A DNA stretch of 64,000 nt from the NCBI GenBank assembly GCA_021107945.1, contig JAIORV010000187.1, positions 36,237 through 100,236 on the forward strand, in the 5' to 3' direction. The DNA comes from Vulcanimicrobiota bacterium. Its GTDB lineage: Bacteria; Vulcanimicrobiota; JAJTBE01. The notes below the pieces were generated by a model, which ran no database searches, was not told the DNA's origin, and saw only the letters and a program-made list of their open reading frames with translations. Below, one piece after another: positions 17,855 to 26,345 of the stretch. Positions within the stretch are counted from its first letter, which is position 1; each line of letters starts with the position of its first letter. A program made the translations under genes and the position numbers.

Positions 17855-18565
17855 ATGTTAACAATATACAAAATTGATAGAAATGAATTGAAACCAACAC
17901 CGGACAAAATCGCCGATGTTCTATATAAAGGAGCCGACAGGAAAACCAGGGATAAATATGCCTCAAGTAAGCAATTCATCGAAAGATATGAAATTCTTTT
18001 GAGTAAATACACGGTCATGCTTCAGTCCAACGGTGTTTCCGAGATAATACAGAACAAAGATTTCAGAGATATCTTTTATGAATCCCTGCCTGAGTCCTCC
18101 CCTATCTATAAAGCGGCAGATTTCTGGGAGACAGGGGCGTTGTTTATCGCCACAATTGGACCCGCTCTGGAGGAGTCAGTTGCGCAGTTAACAACTAACG
18201 GACACCTGACCGATGCACTTTTTCTTGATGCGCTGGGATCGGTGCTTGTGGAGGAGACAGTTGAGAGAATCCAGAAGGTATGGTCTGGAAATGTAATTAA
18301 GGAAAGTGATTTTGGGCGGAATGTGGTCCCTGTTCGATATAGTCCCGGGTATTGTCAATGGGATGTAAGAGCTCAGGAAGCTCTATTTGGATATATCGGA
18401 GATAAAGGAATACCTGTTTCCCTGACAAGCGGGGGTATGATGATGCCAAGAAAATCGATATCGGGAATTATGGTCATGGAGAGAACGGATCCCGGGTCTT
18501 CCCTTGTTGCTTCATGCCGTATATGTGGCAGAAAGTGTGAATATATGAGGGTCCATAACGGATAG
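17855..18565 (+). CDS. Stand-alone cobalamin-dependent methionine synthase activation-domain protein
   Basis: 236 residues. Residues about 90-215 match the reactivation domain of MetH, including the S-adenosylmethionine/cobalamin motif RYSPGYCQWD (near 174) and the LDALGSVLVEE helix. The usual MetH substrate and B12-binding domains are absent. A C-terminal cluster C221-x2-C224-x3-C228 could bind metal or an iron-sulfur cluster. Free-standing versions are known beside corrinoid methyltransferases, where they help reactivate oxidised cobalamin, but no methyltransferase is adjacent. The gene is alone, opposite to the LarA pair and upstream of ispH on the same strand. Confidence 0.8.
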   Translation: MLTIYKIDRNELKPTPDKIADVLYKGADRKTRDKYASSKQFIERYEILLSKYTVMLQSNGVSEIIQNKDFRDIFYESLPESSPIYKAADFWETGALFIATIGPALEESVAQLTTNGHLTDALFLDALGSVLVEETVERIQKVWSGNVIKESDFGRNVVPVRYSPGYCQWDVRAQEALFGYIGDKGIPVSLTSGGMMMPRKSISGIMVMERTDPGSSLVASCRICGRKCEYMRVHNG

Positions 18566-18661
18566 CGGAGGCCGGATGACGGAGAACAGAGGAATATAAT
18601 CACCACGAAGGCACGAAGTTCATGAAGAATTTAGGTAGATTTAAACCTTTCCCGTCTCCCC

Positions 18662-18695
18662 TTTCCCATATCCCATGTCCCATATCCCACTTCCC
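18662..18695 (+). repeat. Heptamer tandem upstream of ispH
   Basis: CCCATAT, CCCATGT, CCCATAT, CCCACTT units in a row, ending just before the ispH ribosome binding site AAAGGAG at 18699-18705. Confidence 0.65.
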
Positions 18696-18715
18696 AATAA
18701 AGGAGTTTGAAAAAA

Positions 18716-19561
18716 TTGAATATAATAATAGCTGACAAGGCCGGTTTTTGCTTCGGTGTAAAAAGAGCGATACGAATGGCATACGAGGAGTTAGAGAAAG
18801 CCAATGGAAGGCCTGTATATACACTGGGTTCTCTTGTTCACAACCCCCAGGTAATCGAGAAGCTGGAGGATGATAAAATTAAATCGATTGAGGAGCTTGA
18901 CGATTATCCCGTAGGACACCTTCTCATTCGCACTCATGGTGTTTCTCCATCAACACGTAAAAGAGCGGAGGAGCTAGGATATAAGATAGTTGATGCCACC
19001 TGCCCCCTTGTGAAGAAAATTCACACAATTGTCTTCAAGCTGAAAGAGTGGGGTTATAAAATCCTTGTAATAGGACATTCTTCTCACCCCGAGGTTGAGG
19101 GAATTGTTGGGGAAGTTGAGAAAGACTGCAAGGTGATAGATAGTGTGGAAGATGCAAAAAGTCTTGAAAATTATACAAAATTGGGAGTGGTTGTCCAGAC
19201 CACCGCGCTGTGGTCGAAGTTCCGCGAGATTGCCGGGCATCTTCCGGAAAAAGCACAGGAATGCCGGATATTCAATACGATATGTCATGCAACAATAGAA
19301 AGGCAGGATACCGCATTGAAATTGGCAAAAGAGACAGGAGTGATGATAATCGTCGGAGGCAAAAAATCCTCAAACACACGAAGATTGCTCGAAATATGCA
19401 GAAGTGTAAATCCCAATTCGCATCAGGTCGAATATACGGAGGAACTGCAACCGGAATGGTTTCACAATGTGGAGGAAGTTGGAGTGACTGCCGGAGCATC
19501 AACACCGGATCACATAATAAGAAAAATAGTTGAAAACATAAAAAACATAGGTACTATCTAA
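18716..19561 (+). CDS. ispH: 4-hydroxy-3-methylbut-2-enyl diphosphate reductase
   Basis: 281 residues. The three cluster cysteines are in their usual contexts (AGFCFGVKRA, DATCPLVKKIH, NTICHATIERQ), with the substrate-binding RTHGVS, GHSSHPEVEG and TAGASTP motifs. It makes IPP and DMAPP in the last MEP step using a [4Fe-4S] cluster. The start is TTG at 18716: AGGAG (18701-18705) is ten bases upstream, whereas an earlier in-frame TTG (18707) nearly touches it. The 3' end overlaps the convergent pseudokinase gene by 8 bases. Confidence 0.95.
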   Translation: MNIIIADKAGFCFGVKRAIRMAYEELEKANGRPVYTLGSLVHNPQVIEKLEDDKIKSIEELDDYPVGHLLIRTHGVSPSTRKRAEELGYKIVDATCPLVKKIHTIVFKLKEWGYKILVIGHSSHPEVEGIVGEVEKDCKVIDSVEDAKSLENYTKLGVVVQTTALWSKFREIAGHLPEKAQECRIFNTICHATIERQDTALKLAKETGVMIIVGGKKSSNTRRLLEICRSVNPNSHQVEYTEELQPEWFHNVEEVGVTAGASTPDHIIRKIVENIKNIGTI

Positions 19562-21776
19562 AAAAGCACATCGAGGAAGACTTCCTGCCCAGGTTAATTC
19601 TCTTGAGAATCTTGCCCGTGGAAGCTATTACCGCCACATCCTTTGTCCCCTCATTGAGAATCCAGAAAGATGAACTCTTAGCATTATAATAGATCTTTGA
19701 GGGTTTCCCGTTCACCTGGATCGGCTCACTGAATTTCTCGGTTTCCGGATCAAATGAAACCACCTGGTTTGAATCTGCAGATGTAATCCAGATTGTGTTA
19801 TTTGTGGTATCCATAGTCATGTCCGATGGAATCATTTTTTCCGATAGTGGGTATTCACTTATTTGCGATAATTCCTTTTCCCCGGATGGAGCTTTCTCGC
19901 CGGAAGTCGGCAAGTTTTCAAAACCGACAGGCGATTCATCTGAAACCTGCTTCTTTTTTTGGGGAATCTCGACCGGTATTTTCAACAAACTCTTGCGCTC
20001 GGTGTCCAGGGCAAAAATATGTTTATTACCCTTTGCAAGCAACATTTTGCCGGGTCTGCCCTTAAGAATAAAAGTCCTCTTGGGGCTACCCGTGAAGGAG
20101 TCAAGAAAATAGATGTTTCTTGCCCCTCGATTCGCCACAACTAGAGTGGAGGAGGGCATCTTCTTCTTTTTTTCCTTTCGCCTCCCGGTGAAGATATCTC
20201 CGGTTTTCTCTGCCTGGTTCTTTTTTTCTTTCGCCTCCCGGAGCATTTTCTTTCTCAATTCCTTTTGCTCCGTGGTCATTGGAATATAGAGAAAAGAGAC
20301 AGGCTCTATTCCTGTGGGGAAAACCCTCTCCATTCTCATATTTTTAATATTGATGACGGAAACATTTGACTTGTTTTTATGAAGGACAAAAAGCCTTTTC
20401 TTTTCTTCATCCGTGATCATGAGACCGGGATCGTTGTCGGTTCGGATTAAACCGATCTCATTATTTGAGCTGATTTCCAAAATGCGAATTCTATTGCCGC
20501 CTTTTGCGGAGATAAGAAGTACCTCTTTCATCACTTTTTTCGATTTCTTTCCTGCTTTCTTATCTTTGGGAAGTGAAAGAACCATAGGCAACACATCAAC
20601 GGGCTCATAATCAAGCTTCTTTTCATTATGCATCTCAAAAAATTCCGCACGTATCGTAAACAGTTCATTCTGTCCCGCCACAAAAGCAAGCTCCCCTTGG
20701 GGAGCAACATAAACACTTTGAATTACGTGAAAAACTCCCATTAAAACAATGAAAAGCACAAAAATCACTTCAAACGCAACCATATAAGACTTCTGGTTCA
20801 AGAATGCGCTCATCCATTCATATGCGAATGTAAAATCAGGTCTTATATCGATTTTCGGGAATACAATTCCCTTTCTCTTTACCTCTTCTTCTTTATCGGG
20901 AGCGAGTGTACCCTCAAGTCTTGCTTTGAACTCCTTTATGGAACCTATACTTTTTTGATTGGGATTGCATGTTACCTGTAAAAGCTTTCTCATCTTGGGA
21001 AGCATTTCCCGTAAGGCCTGCGGATCAAGTGCATTCTCATCATATTCTTCTTTTGTCATCAGAAAATATAGAACCTGGGAAAGCTTTGTTATATCTTCAT
21101 AAAGTTTTTCCGGGTTATCGGGCATAAATTCAAGTGTGCGGTCAACATCAAAAAATCTCTGGAGATCATAGTTGATAACATTCAGAACGCCTTCACCATC
21201 AACCACAATTGTTTCGGGGGTAAAATCTCCCAGAGTGAAAGGCTTGGGACGGTAATGCATAAATTCTATTGCGTCACAAAGCTCAAGTCCCCATTCCACA
21301 ACTTTTTCAGGGGGAAATGTCGTCGTGCTCATCTCCGAAAGTCTCTCCAGATCAAGTCCTTCCACATATTCCATGACGCAATATGTCCTGTTGTTTTCCA
21401 TGAAGCCTACATAGACCTCTGCAAGGTTCTTGTGTTTGAAAGTGTGAAGAATACGAACTATCTCCCTGAATTTCTCCCTTCGTTCCTTTAATTCGCTATG
21501 TGGCATGGAAACGGGAATTATCTCCCGAAGTATGAATTTCTTATCGGTGATTTTTATATCTTTTACCAGGTATGTGGCACGGTTCTCTTTATCAGTGATC
21601 ACTTTTATAACTTTATATTTTTCGCTTATTATGGAGCCTTGCAAAAGTGCTTTCCCCCCGGAGGACTTTTCCCCGGAGGACTTTTTTTTGGAAGATTTCC
21701 CCTCCAACTTTGCAATCTCTTCCTTAATTTTTTCATCACCGACAATTGATGCCAGGTCTTTAAATTCAGGGCACAT
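19554..21776 (-). CDS. Membrane pseudokinase with extracytoplasmic beta-propeller
   Basis: 740 residues. About 52-290 is a Ser/Thr kinase fold (VMEYVEGLDLERL, LELCDAIEFMH) with broken active-site motifs: no glycine loop (VITDKENRATYLV), R84 where the ATP lysine sits, GDFTPET for RDLKPSN, and NYD for DFG. One membrane helix spans about 331-355. The rest (about 360-740) reads as a YVTN/NHL-like propeller with repeated phrases such as NTIWITSADSNQVVSFDP, interrupted by lysine-rich inserts. The likely role is sensing or scaffolding rather than phosphorylation. An intact kinase (61628-63532) exists elsewhere in the window. The convergent neighbour is ispH. Confidence 0.8.
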   Translation of the reverse strand: MCPEFKDLASIVGDEKIKEEIAKLEGKSSKKKSSGEKSSGGKALLQGSIISEKYKVIKVITDKENRATYLVKDIKITDKKFILREIIPVSMPHSELKERREKFREIVRILHTFKHKNLAEVYVGFMENNRTYCVMEYVEGLDLERLSEMSTTTFPPEKVVEWGLELCDAIEFMHYRPKPFTLGDFTPETIVVDGEGVLNVINYDLQRFFDVDRTLEFMPDNPEKLYEDITKLSQVLYFLMTKEEYDENALDPQALREMLPKMRKLLQVTCNPNQKSIGSIKEFKARLEGTLAPDKEEEVKRKGIVFPKIDIRPDFTFAYEWMSAFLNQKSYMVAFEVIFVLFIVLMGVFHVIQSVYVAPQGELAFVAGQNELFTIRAEFFEMHNEKKLDYEPVDVLPMVLSLPKDKKAGKKSKKVMKEVLLISAKGGNRIRILEISSNNEIGLIRTDNDPGLMITDEEKKRLFVLHKNKSNVSVINIKNMRMERVFPTGIEPVSFLYIPMTTEQKELRKKMLREAKEKKNQAEKTGDIFTGRRKEKKKKMPSSTLVVANRGARNIYFLDSFTGSPKRTFILKGRPGKMLLAKGNKHIFALDTERKSLLKIPVEIPQKKKQVSDESPVGFENLPTSGEKAPSGEKELSQISEYPLSEKMIPSDMTMDTTNNTIWITSADSNQVVSFDPETEKFSEPIQVNGKPSKIYYNAKSSSFWILNEGTKDVAVIASTGKILKRINLGRKSSSMCFFR

Positions 21777-22078
21777 TATTCTCTATTCCCCTTTTGATCT
21801 TTTTCTGTATTAAAATCCCGTTTTATTTAAACCAAATAAAAAAAGCCTGCACCCACTTATACGACATTCTAATTTAATTCCCCTCTATGAGTCCTGACTG
21901 TTTTTATAGAAAAAACTTGACAAGAATAAATCGGAGGAATACAAAACCCGTTCTTACCAGGGCTTTGCCAGGAATGCTTACTCTCGTATTCCATTCAGGA
22001 GCATGCAGGTCACGCGGAGGATAATCCTTCATTTTTCATGTCTCCGCGATCTCTGCGACCTCTGCAGTGAATAGCAAC
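21777..22078. other. Intergenic region with repeat fragments
   Basis: Holds pieces of two dispersed families (CTTACCAGGGCTTTGCCAGG near 21955, CTCTGCGACCTCTGCAGTGAA near 22050). No gene or clear terminator seen. Confidence 0.4.
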
Positions 22079-23485
22079 CTAATATCTCTGCCAAGAAACA
22101 ACACTTATTACTCTAATGTCGTCGGCAAGTCTTCCCAATGCCACATCGTAATGAAAATCCGGGTGTCCGTGGACCCATATTGTCTCACCCACAAGAGCTC
22201 CATACAATTCCGCGTTTCCACGCATATTAATCTCCGCGTTAGGAGCATAGACTCCGAGATATGCCTCCGAGTTTCCTGTAAGATCGAGAGTTGTGCAGTT
22301 TTGAGTTCCATAGATGAGAAGATCCGTGGGCTTCGGTGCTCCGCCGTCGTGATCGTTATATATGCTGCCGGTTGAGGATCCTCCTGTAAGTTTCATATCG
22401 CCGTTTAAATAGATTTTGACGGGACCTCCTGTAGTGTTAACCTGTATCTCTCCCTGTGCCGCAATATTTATACCGTCAAATACATACGTTCCCGGTCCGG
22501 TAAGAACAACCTCCTGGTGGTTTGACACATTCAGAGTTCCACTGTATTGACCCGGAGCAAGTGGAATCGTAGTACTTCCACCACCGCCTCCCCCTCCCGG
22601 CGCCCTACTGGACAGGTGAGCAAATTTATATTTCCCCTTTTCCGAGAGATATTTCGATGAATATGCAATATAAGTACGAATATGGCTTACTGATGACGGG
22701 AGGACCATCTGTGGCAATCCGGACGGTATCTGAACATCAGGCATCGGAATCTCCTGGGGAAGTATCTCCTCATCACCCGTTATCGAGGGATGACCTGTAA
22801 CGGTAATTGCTCCGTTTGTGCCAAGAATTGAGCCGGGACCTACCCATAGAGATCCGTCAATGGATGCCGCGCTTCCATTTATTGTAATGGCTCCCTGCTG
22901 ATTGCCGTTTGTCCCGGTATCTCCCTCACCGGACAGGTTTTGCCCGGTAGATGAATCATATGCATCAATGTTGATATTACCGTTAAATCTAACACTGTCA
23001 TCTCCAAAGAGTCCGAATTCATCAAACGGTGTTCCTTTTTTCAGCATTGTTCCCACGTGCTTTGCTGCCCTTTCATTTGCAGTGGTTCCCACCCTGCCTG
23101 TTGATACTATATATGCATATCCCGGTGGAACAACCACATCTTTAAAGCCTGCCATATCCTGTGATCCGCTGTAATTATTCCAGATCTGCACGGTGTAAGT
23201 ATCGTCGCTTGATTCCAACTTGACTTCATTATATGTGAGCGTGGTATCCTGTTCGCTAACGGTTCCGTCCCAGGTAAGATCCGCTCTCGATTTCGCGATC
23301 CCTCTCGCAAGACCGGCCTCAGCGGCATAAAATGCCCGGGTGTTATATTTATCCTTATTTACAAAATTGAGGTCTCTCATTCCCACCGCCGAAATGGCAA
23401 GTCCAATAACGGAAACCACCAGGATTATTATGAGCACCAGGGCAATTGATATTCCACTTGATTTATTATATTTCTTCACAGACAT
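22079..23485 (-). CDS. PilX-like minor pseudopilin with repetitive beta domain (paralogue A)
   Basis: About 468 residues. The N-terminal hydrophobic helix (SSGISIALVLIIILVVSVIGL) lacks a canonical prepilin cleavage motif but is followed by RAFYAAEAGLARG, the AAEAG pattern typical of PilX-type pilus assembly proteins. Later stretches (NGNINIDAYDSSTG, GSLWVGPGSILGTNGAITV, then a glycine-rich PGGGGGGGSTTIPL) resemble the DUF7305-type beta-helix of pilus-associated proteins. ATG at 23485 follows GAGGTG; the upstream gene ends 10 bases away. It is the last gene of the second pseudopilin cassette and paralogous to the gene at 26346-27632. Confidence 0.7.
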   Translation of the reverse strand: MSVKKYNKSSGISIALVLIIILVVSVIGLAISAVGMRDLNFVNKDKYNTRAFYAAEAGLARGIAKSRADLTWDGTVSEQDTTLTYNEVKLESSDDTYTVQIWNNYSGSQDMAGFKDVVVPPGYAYIVSTGRVGTTANERAAKHVGTMLKKGTPFDEFGLFGDDSVRFNGNINIDAYDSSTGQNLSGEGDTGTNGNQQGAITINGSAASIDGSLWVGPGSILGTNGAITVTGHPSITGDEEILPQEIPMPDVQIPSGLPQMVLPSSVSHIRTYIAYSSKYLSEKGKYKFAHLSSRAPGGGGGGGSTTIPLAPGQYSGTLNVSNHQEVVLTGPGTYVFDGINIAAQGEIQVNTTGGPVKIYLNGDMKLTGGSSTGSIYNDHDGGAPKPTDLLIYGTQNCTTLDLTGNSEAYLGVYAPNAEINMRGNAELYGALVGETIWVHGHPDFHYDVALGRLADDIRVISVVSWQRY

Positions 23486-23495
23486 TTTTAACACC

Positions 23496-24113
23496 TCAAT
23501 TTCTTACAAATATAGACGTTTGAACCGCCAGTTGGTTGGGCTTTGTCGTATCGGTGGTCTGATCAAAAACCAGATTGAAATCATATCTTTGTAAATCGGT
23601 GGCTTTTACAATTGTCATGCTCTGCATGCCCCTCCCCACGGAAATGTCCTTTAACGAGGACTGAGCAAACTGCTGAACACTAGTGTAAGGACAGACTCCA
23701 GGATCGCTTGAAGGGGTTGTAAGATAGCTCTCTTTGAGCATTAAGTCATACCTGCCGTTGCCGATATCTTTCAGATAATAGCATACCCATTTCTGCCATT
23801 TCAGTTGTCCGTCGCTGTCAAATTCATAATTGCCGTTGCTGTTCCTCGCCGAGACAAATATAAGTCCGGAAGGATTCTGAGATGTTTCAATAATAATAGA
23901 TGATCCTCTTGTTCCCGCCATATCACCGCAAAGCTTTGACATCACCAACAAGGCATTTTGATGAAGAACGGTTCTTGTCTCTCCCACCCGGAAATATTTC
24001 ATACTTGAAACGAATACACCATAAATACCGGTAAGAACAATCCCCAGAAGCACTGCGTAAACCATTGTCTCTGCCAAAGTCATACCTTTATTTTTTTTTC
24101 TTAATTTAGTCAT
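23496..24113 (-). CDS. PilW-like minor pseudopilin (paralogue A)
   Basis: 205 residues. KNKGMTLAETMVYAVLLGIVL is a type IV prepilin signal: basic leader, glycine, then a methylatable first residue, the E5 glutamate and a long hydrophobic helix. The rest is beta-rich with a WVCYYL motif shared with its paralogue at 25223-25822. It probably belongs to the priming complex at a pilus or type II secretion pseudopilus tip. GGAGG precedes the ATG at good spacing. Confidence 0.8.
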   Translation of the reverse strand: MTKLRKKNKGMTLAETMVYAVLLGIVLTGIYGVFVSSMKYFRVGETRTVLHQNALLVMSKLCGDMAGTRGSSIIIETSQNPSGLIFVSARNSNGNYEFDSDGQLKWQKWVCYYLKDIGNGRYDLMLKESYLTTPSSDPGVCPYTSVQQFAQSSLKDISVGRGMQSMTIVKATDLQRYDFNLVFDQTTDTTKPNQLAVQTSIFVRN

Positions 24114-24165
24114 TTGATTTTCCTCCCCGGAGATAATTACTCAATTTATGAAAAGCCATTATAAT

Positions 24166-24188
24166 CGAGGTTGGAAGCCTCTCCTACA
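24166..24188 (-). repeat. Fragment of the GTAGGAG repeat, reverse orientation
   Basis: CGAGGTTGGAAGCCTCTCC followed by TACA is the reverse complement of the repeat seen at 31622 and 63719. Confidence 0.6.
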
Positions 24189-24215
24189 GTGAAGAATATT
24201 GGTATATAATGAAAA

Positions 24216-24674
24216 CTATTGTTCGGGATTATTGAGCATAGTCTCAAGTTGAACATAGTAGAATTTGTCTCCTCTGGAAGATCCGATCACCCAGCTTACC
24301 TGGACTCGCACAACTTTAATGTTGTCCGGGTCTTCAGTAAGCGGGTCTATTCTAATAATTGAATTGAATGTTGTATTATGAGTTACCCCGTTTATTGTCG
24401 ATGTCACGACGGTAGGCGGTCGCTCATTAATCTCGTCATTATCCATGGATAACTCGTCCCATTGCAATGTTTTCAGGAATTCAATCTCCTGTGTCGCCAC
24501 TTGGTTGGCCAGGAAATTCTTTTCCGCTTTCGTAATTGCCTGCATGGCAACAGGAAATGTGCCATATATTGCAAGAAGACTGACAGCAAAAATTGTCAGG
24601 GCAATTAATAACTCGATAAGACTGAAGCCTCTTTGCTTCCCGGAGGGCCACTTTCTTCCGGAGAATCTGACCAT
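24216..24674 (-). CDS. PilV-like minor pseudopilin (paralogue A)
   Basis: About 152 residues. KQRGFSLIELLIALTIFAVSL is a canonical class III prepilin signal with G/F cleavage and glutamate at +5. The body is short with few aromatic residues (ATQEIEFLKTLQWDELSM), matching the paralogue at 25846-26298 almost segment by segment. The ATG at 24674 is preferred over an upstream GTG that overlaps the ribosome binding site. First gene of the second cassette. Confidence 0.82.
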   Translation of the reverse strand: MVRFSGRKWPSGKQRGFSLIELLIALTIFAVSLLAIYGTFPVAMQAITKAEKNFLANQVATQEIEFLKTLQWDELSMDNDEINERPPTVVTSTINGVTHNTTFNSIIRIDPLTEDPDNIKVVRVQVSWVIGSSRGDKFYYVQLETMLNNPEQ

Positions 24675-25222
24675 AAAAATCACTTCCCGCTTTTAAATAC
24701 TATTAAAGTTATACACTTTTCCCCGTTGATTCGATCCTGATAAAATTCTCGCCCCATTAATAGTTATTCCCTGAGTTCCAAAAGATTCCCATAAAGAAAG
24801 CTTTTATTCGGCCAAAGAATCCGGCCTTACTTTGAATTATTACACCACATAGGATATTATAACTCAATCAACAGGAAATTTCTTGTGATTTCAATCACAT
24901 GATGTTACTATATTCAACAACAAAACCATTTATCATTCCGAAATAAAATAAAAAAACATTGCCATGAACCGACTATTAATGTTTCGGTGGATTCAAGGTT
25001 CTTCAGGTTTATGTTATATTCAAAATGAATGTTGCGGAGACAGTAACATTAATGGTTTTGTGAGGCAGGTTGTCCGGCAGTTTGACATCTTTTAAATATT
25101 ATTCACAGGAGCCGGTTTATTAATAGAGCGACAGCGATAATTATTAAGAGTAGTAATATAGTTTTAACAATTGGCAACCCGGATTCATTTTTTCAACAAC
25201 CTGTGAAACATTGTCTGCTCAT
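24675..25222. other. AT-rich spacer between the two pseudopilin cassettes
   Basis: About 550 bases. Probably contains the promoter of the second cassette, but no element is clear enough to name. A startless hydrophobic frame near 25110-25190 (PIVKTILLLLIIIAVALL) may be a remnant. Nothing else seen. Confidence 0.35.
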
Positions 25223-25822
25223 TTAATTCCTGATGAGTATCTCTGTTACCCCCTGAATTTGATTGAGCCTCGTTGAATCCGTGGTCATATCAACAAGCAG
25301 TGAAACTTTGTAGCCTCCAGCGTAACCGGCATTCTCTACGGTAAATGTCCTGACTCCATCCGATATTTTTCTTTCCGGCACACTTGCACCTGAGAATTGA
25401 CTGACAGTATCAAACGGCGGGCTTCCGGGATCTACCGAAGGAGAAGAGATTGGAATTTCTTTCTTTACGAGGATTTTATCATCCCCGGAATTCTTGATAA
25501 AATAGCAGACCCATTTTTGCCAGTATAATGAGCCGTCGCTTGCAAAGCTGAATCCCCCCGCAGCGTTTCTGGGAGAAGCGAAAATCATCCCGTTCTGTTC
25601 GATTTGCAGGCTATTACGATTTGCCACGCTCAAATCATGGGAGATGTGTGACATGGATACAAGGAGTCTTTGCTGTAAAGTGGTTTCTATGTCAATGAGG
25701 CGATAATATTTCAAGCTGTTTATTACAAAAGTACCTGCAAATAAAATAATTATAAGCAGAACGCCCATATAGGACATCACTTCCGCCAGGGTAAACCCTT
25801 TGGACTTTCTTTTCACGGGCAT
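25223..25822 (-). CDS. PilW-like minor pseudopilin (paralogue B)
   Basis: About 199 residues. KSKGFTLAEVMSYMGVLLI is a prepilin signal, and the body shares SDGSLYWQKWVCYFIK with paralogue A (SDGQLKWQKWVCYYLK). The ATG at 25822 follows AGGAG; a longer frame to 25921 overlaps the previous gene and is discounted. Third gene of the first cassette. Confidence 0.8.
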   Translation of the reverse strand: MPVKRKSKGFTLAEVMSYMGVLLIIILFAGTFVINSLKYYRLIDIETTLQQRLLVSMSHISHDLSVANRNSLQIEQNGMIFASPRNAAGGFSFASDGSLYWQKWVCYFIKNSGDDKILVKKEIPISSPSVDPGSPPFDTVSQFSGASVPERKISDGVRTFTVENAGYAGGYKVSLLVDMTTDSTRLNQIQGVTEILIRN

Positions 25823-25845
25823 TATTAACAACTCCTGATTTCTTA

Positions 25846-26298
25846 TTAATCTTTGGCTACCAGGATTTCCATTTCTACTTTTCTGGTCTGGTCTTTCTGT
25901 CCGGAAGAACCCATATCCCAATAGACTTTAACATTAACAGCTTTTATATCATCCGGATCTTCCGGCAAGGGATTGACTGTGAAATATGATTTGAAATCTG
26001 TAGTGGAAGTGATCCCATTCACAGTTGAGATAATACTTACTTCCCTGTTTTGAAGATATGTACCGTCTGTTACAAGATCATCCCAGGGAAGTTGTTTTGC
26101 AAATTCAAGCTCTCTCTTCGCCAGTTGGGTTGCAAGTATGATTCTTCTACTTTTATTCACGGCCTTGATCGTATATGGGAATGTCTCAACTACAAACAAT
26201 ATACAAATAACAAAAATAAAAAGAGATACTACAATTTCAATCAAACTCAATCCCCTGGATTTTTTTGATTTATTAACTTTATCAATTAATGATTTCAC
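25846..26298 (-). CDS. PilV-like minor pseudopilin (paralogue B)
   Basis: About 150 residues. SRGLSLIEIVVSLFIFVICI is a prepilin signal with glutamate at +5, followed by AKRELEFAKQLPWDDLVTDG, parallel to paralogue A. The start is GTG at 26298 with AGAGGA six bases upstream. Second gene of the first cassette. Confidence 0.8.
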   Translation of the reverse strand: MKSLIDKVNKSKKSRGLSLIEIVVSLFIFVICILFVVETFPYTIKAVNKSRRIILATQLAKRELEFAKQLPWDDLVTDGTYLQNREVSIISTVNGITSTTDFKSYFTVNPLPEDPDDIKAVNVKVYWDMGSSGQKDQTRKVEMEILVAKD

Positions 26299-26345
26299 AT
26301 AAATTCCTCTCAAACATATCTCTCATCCGCAAGAGATATTAAACA

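Noticed and set aside
25100..25200. Hydrophobic frame (PIVKTILLLLIIIAVALL) between the pseudopilin cassettes.
   Set aside because: It has no start codon or ribosome binding site and follows an in-frame stop; at best a remnant.
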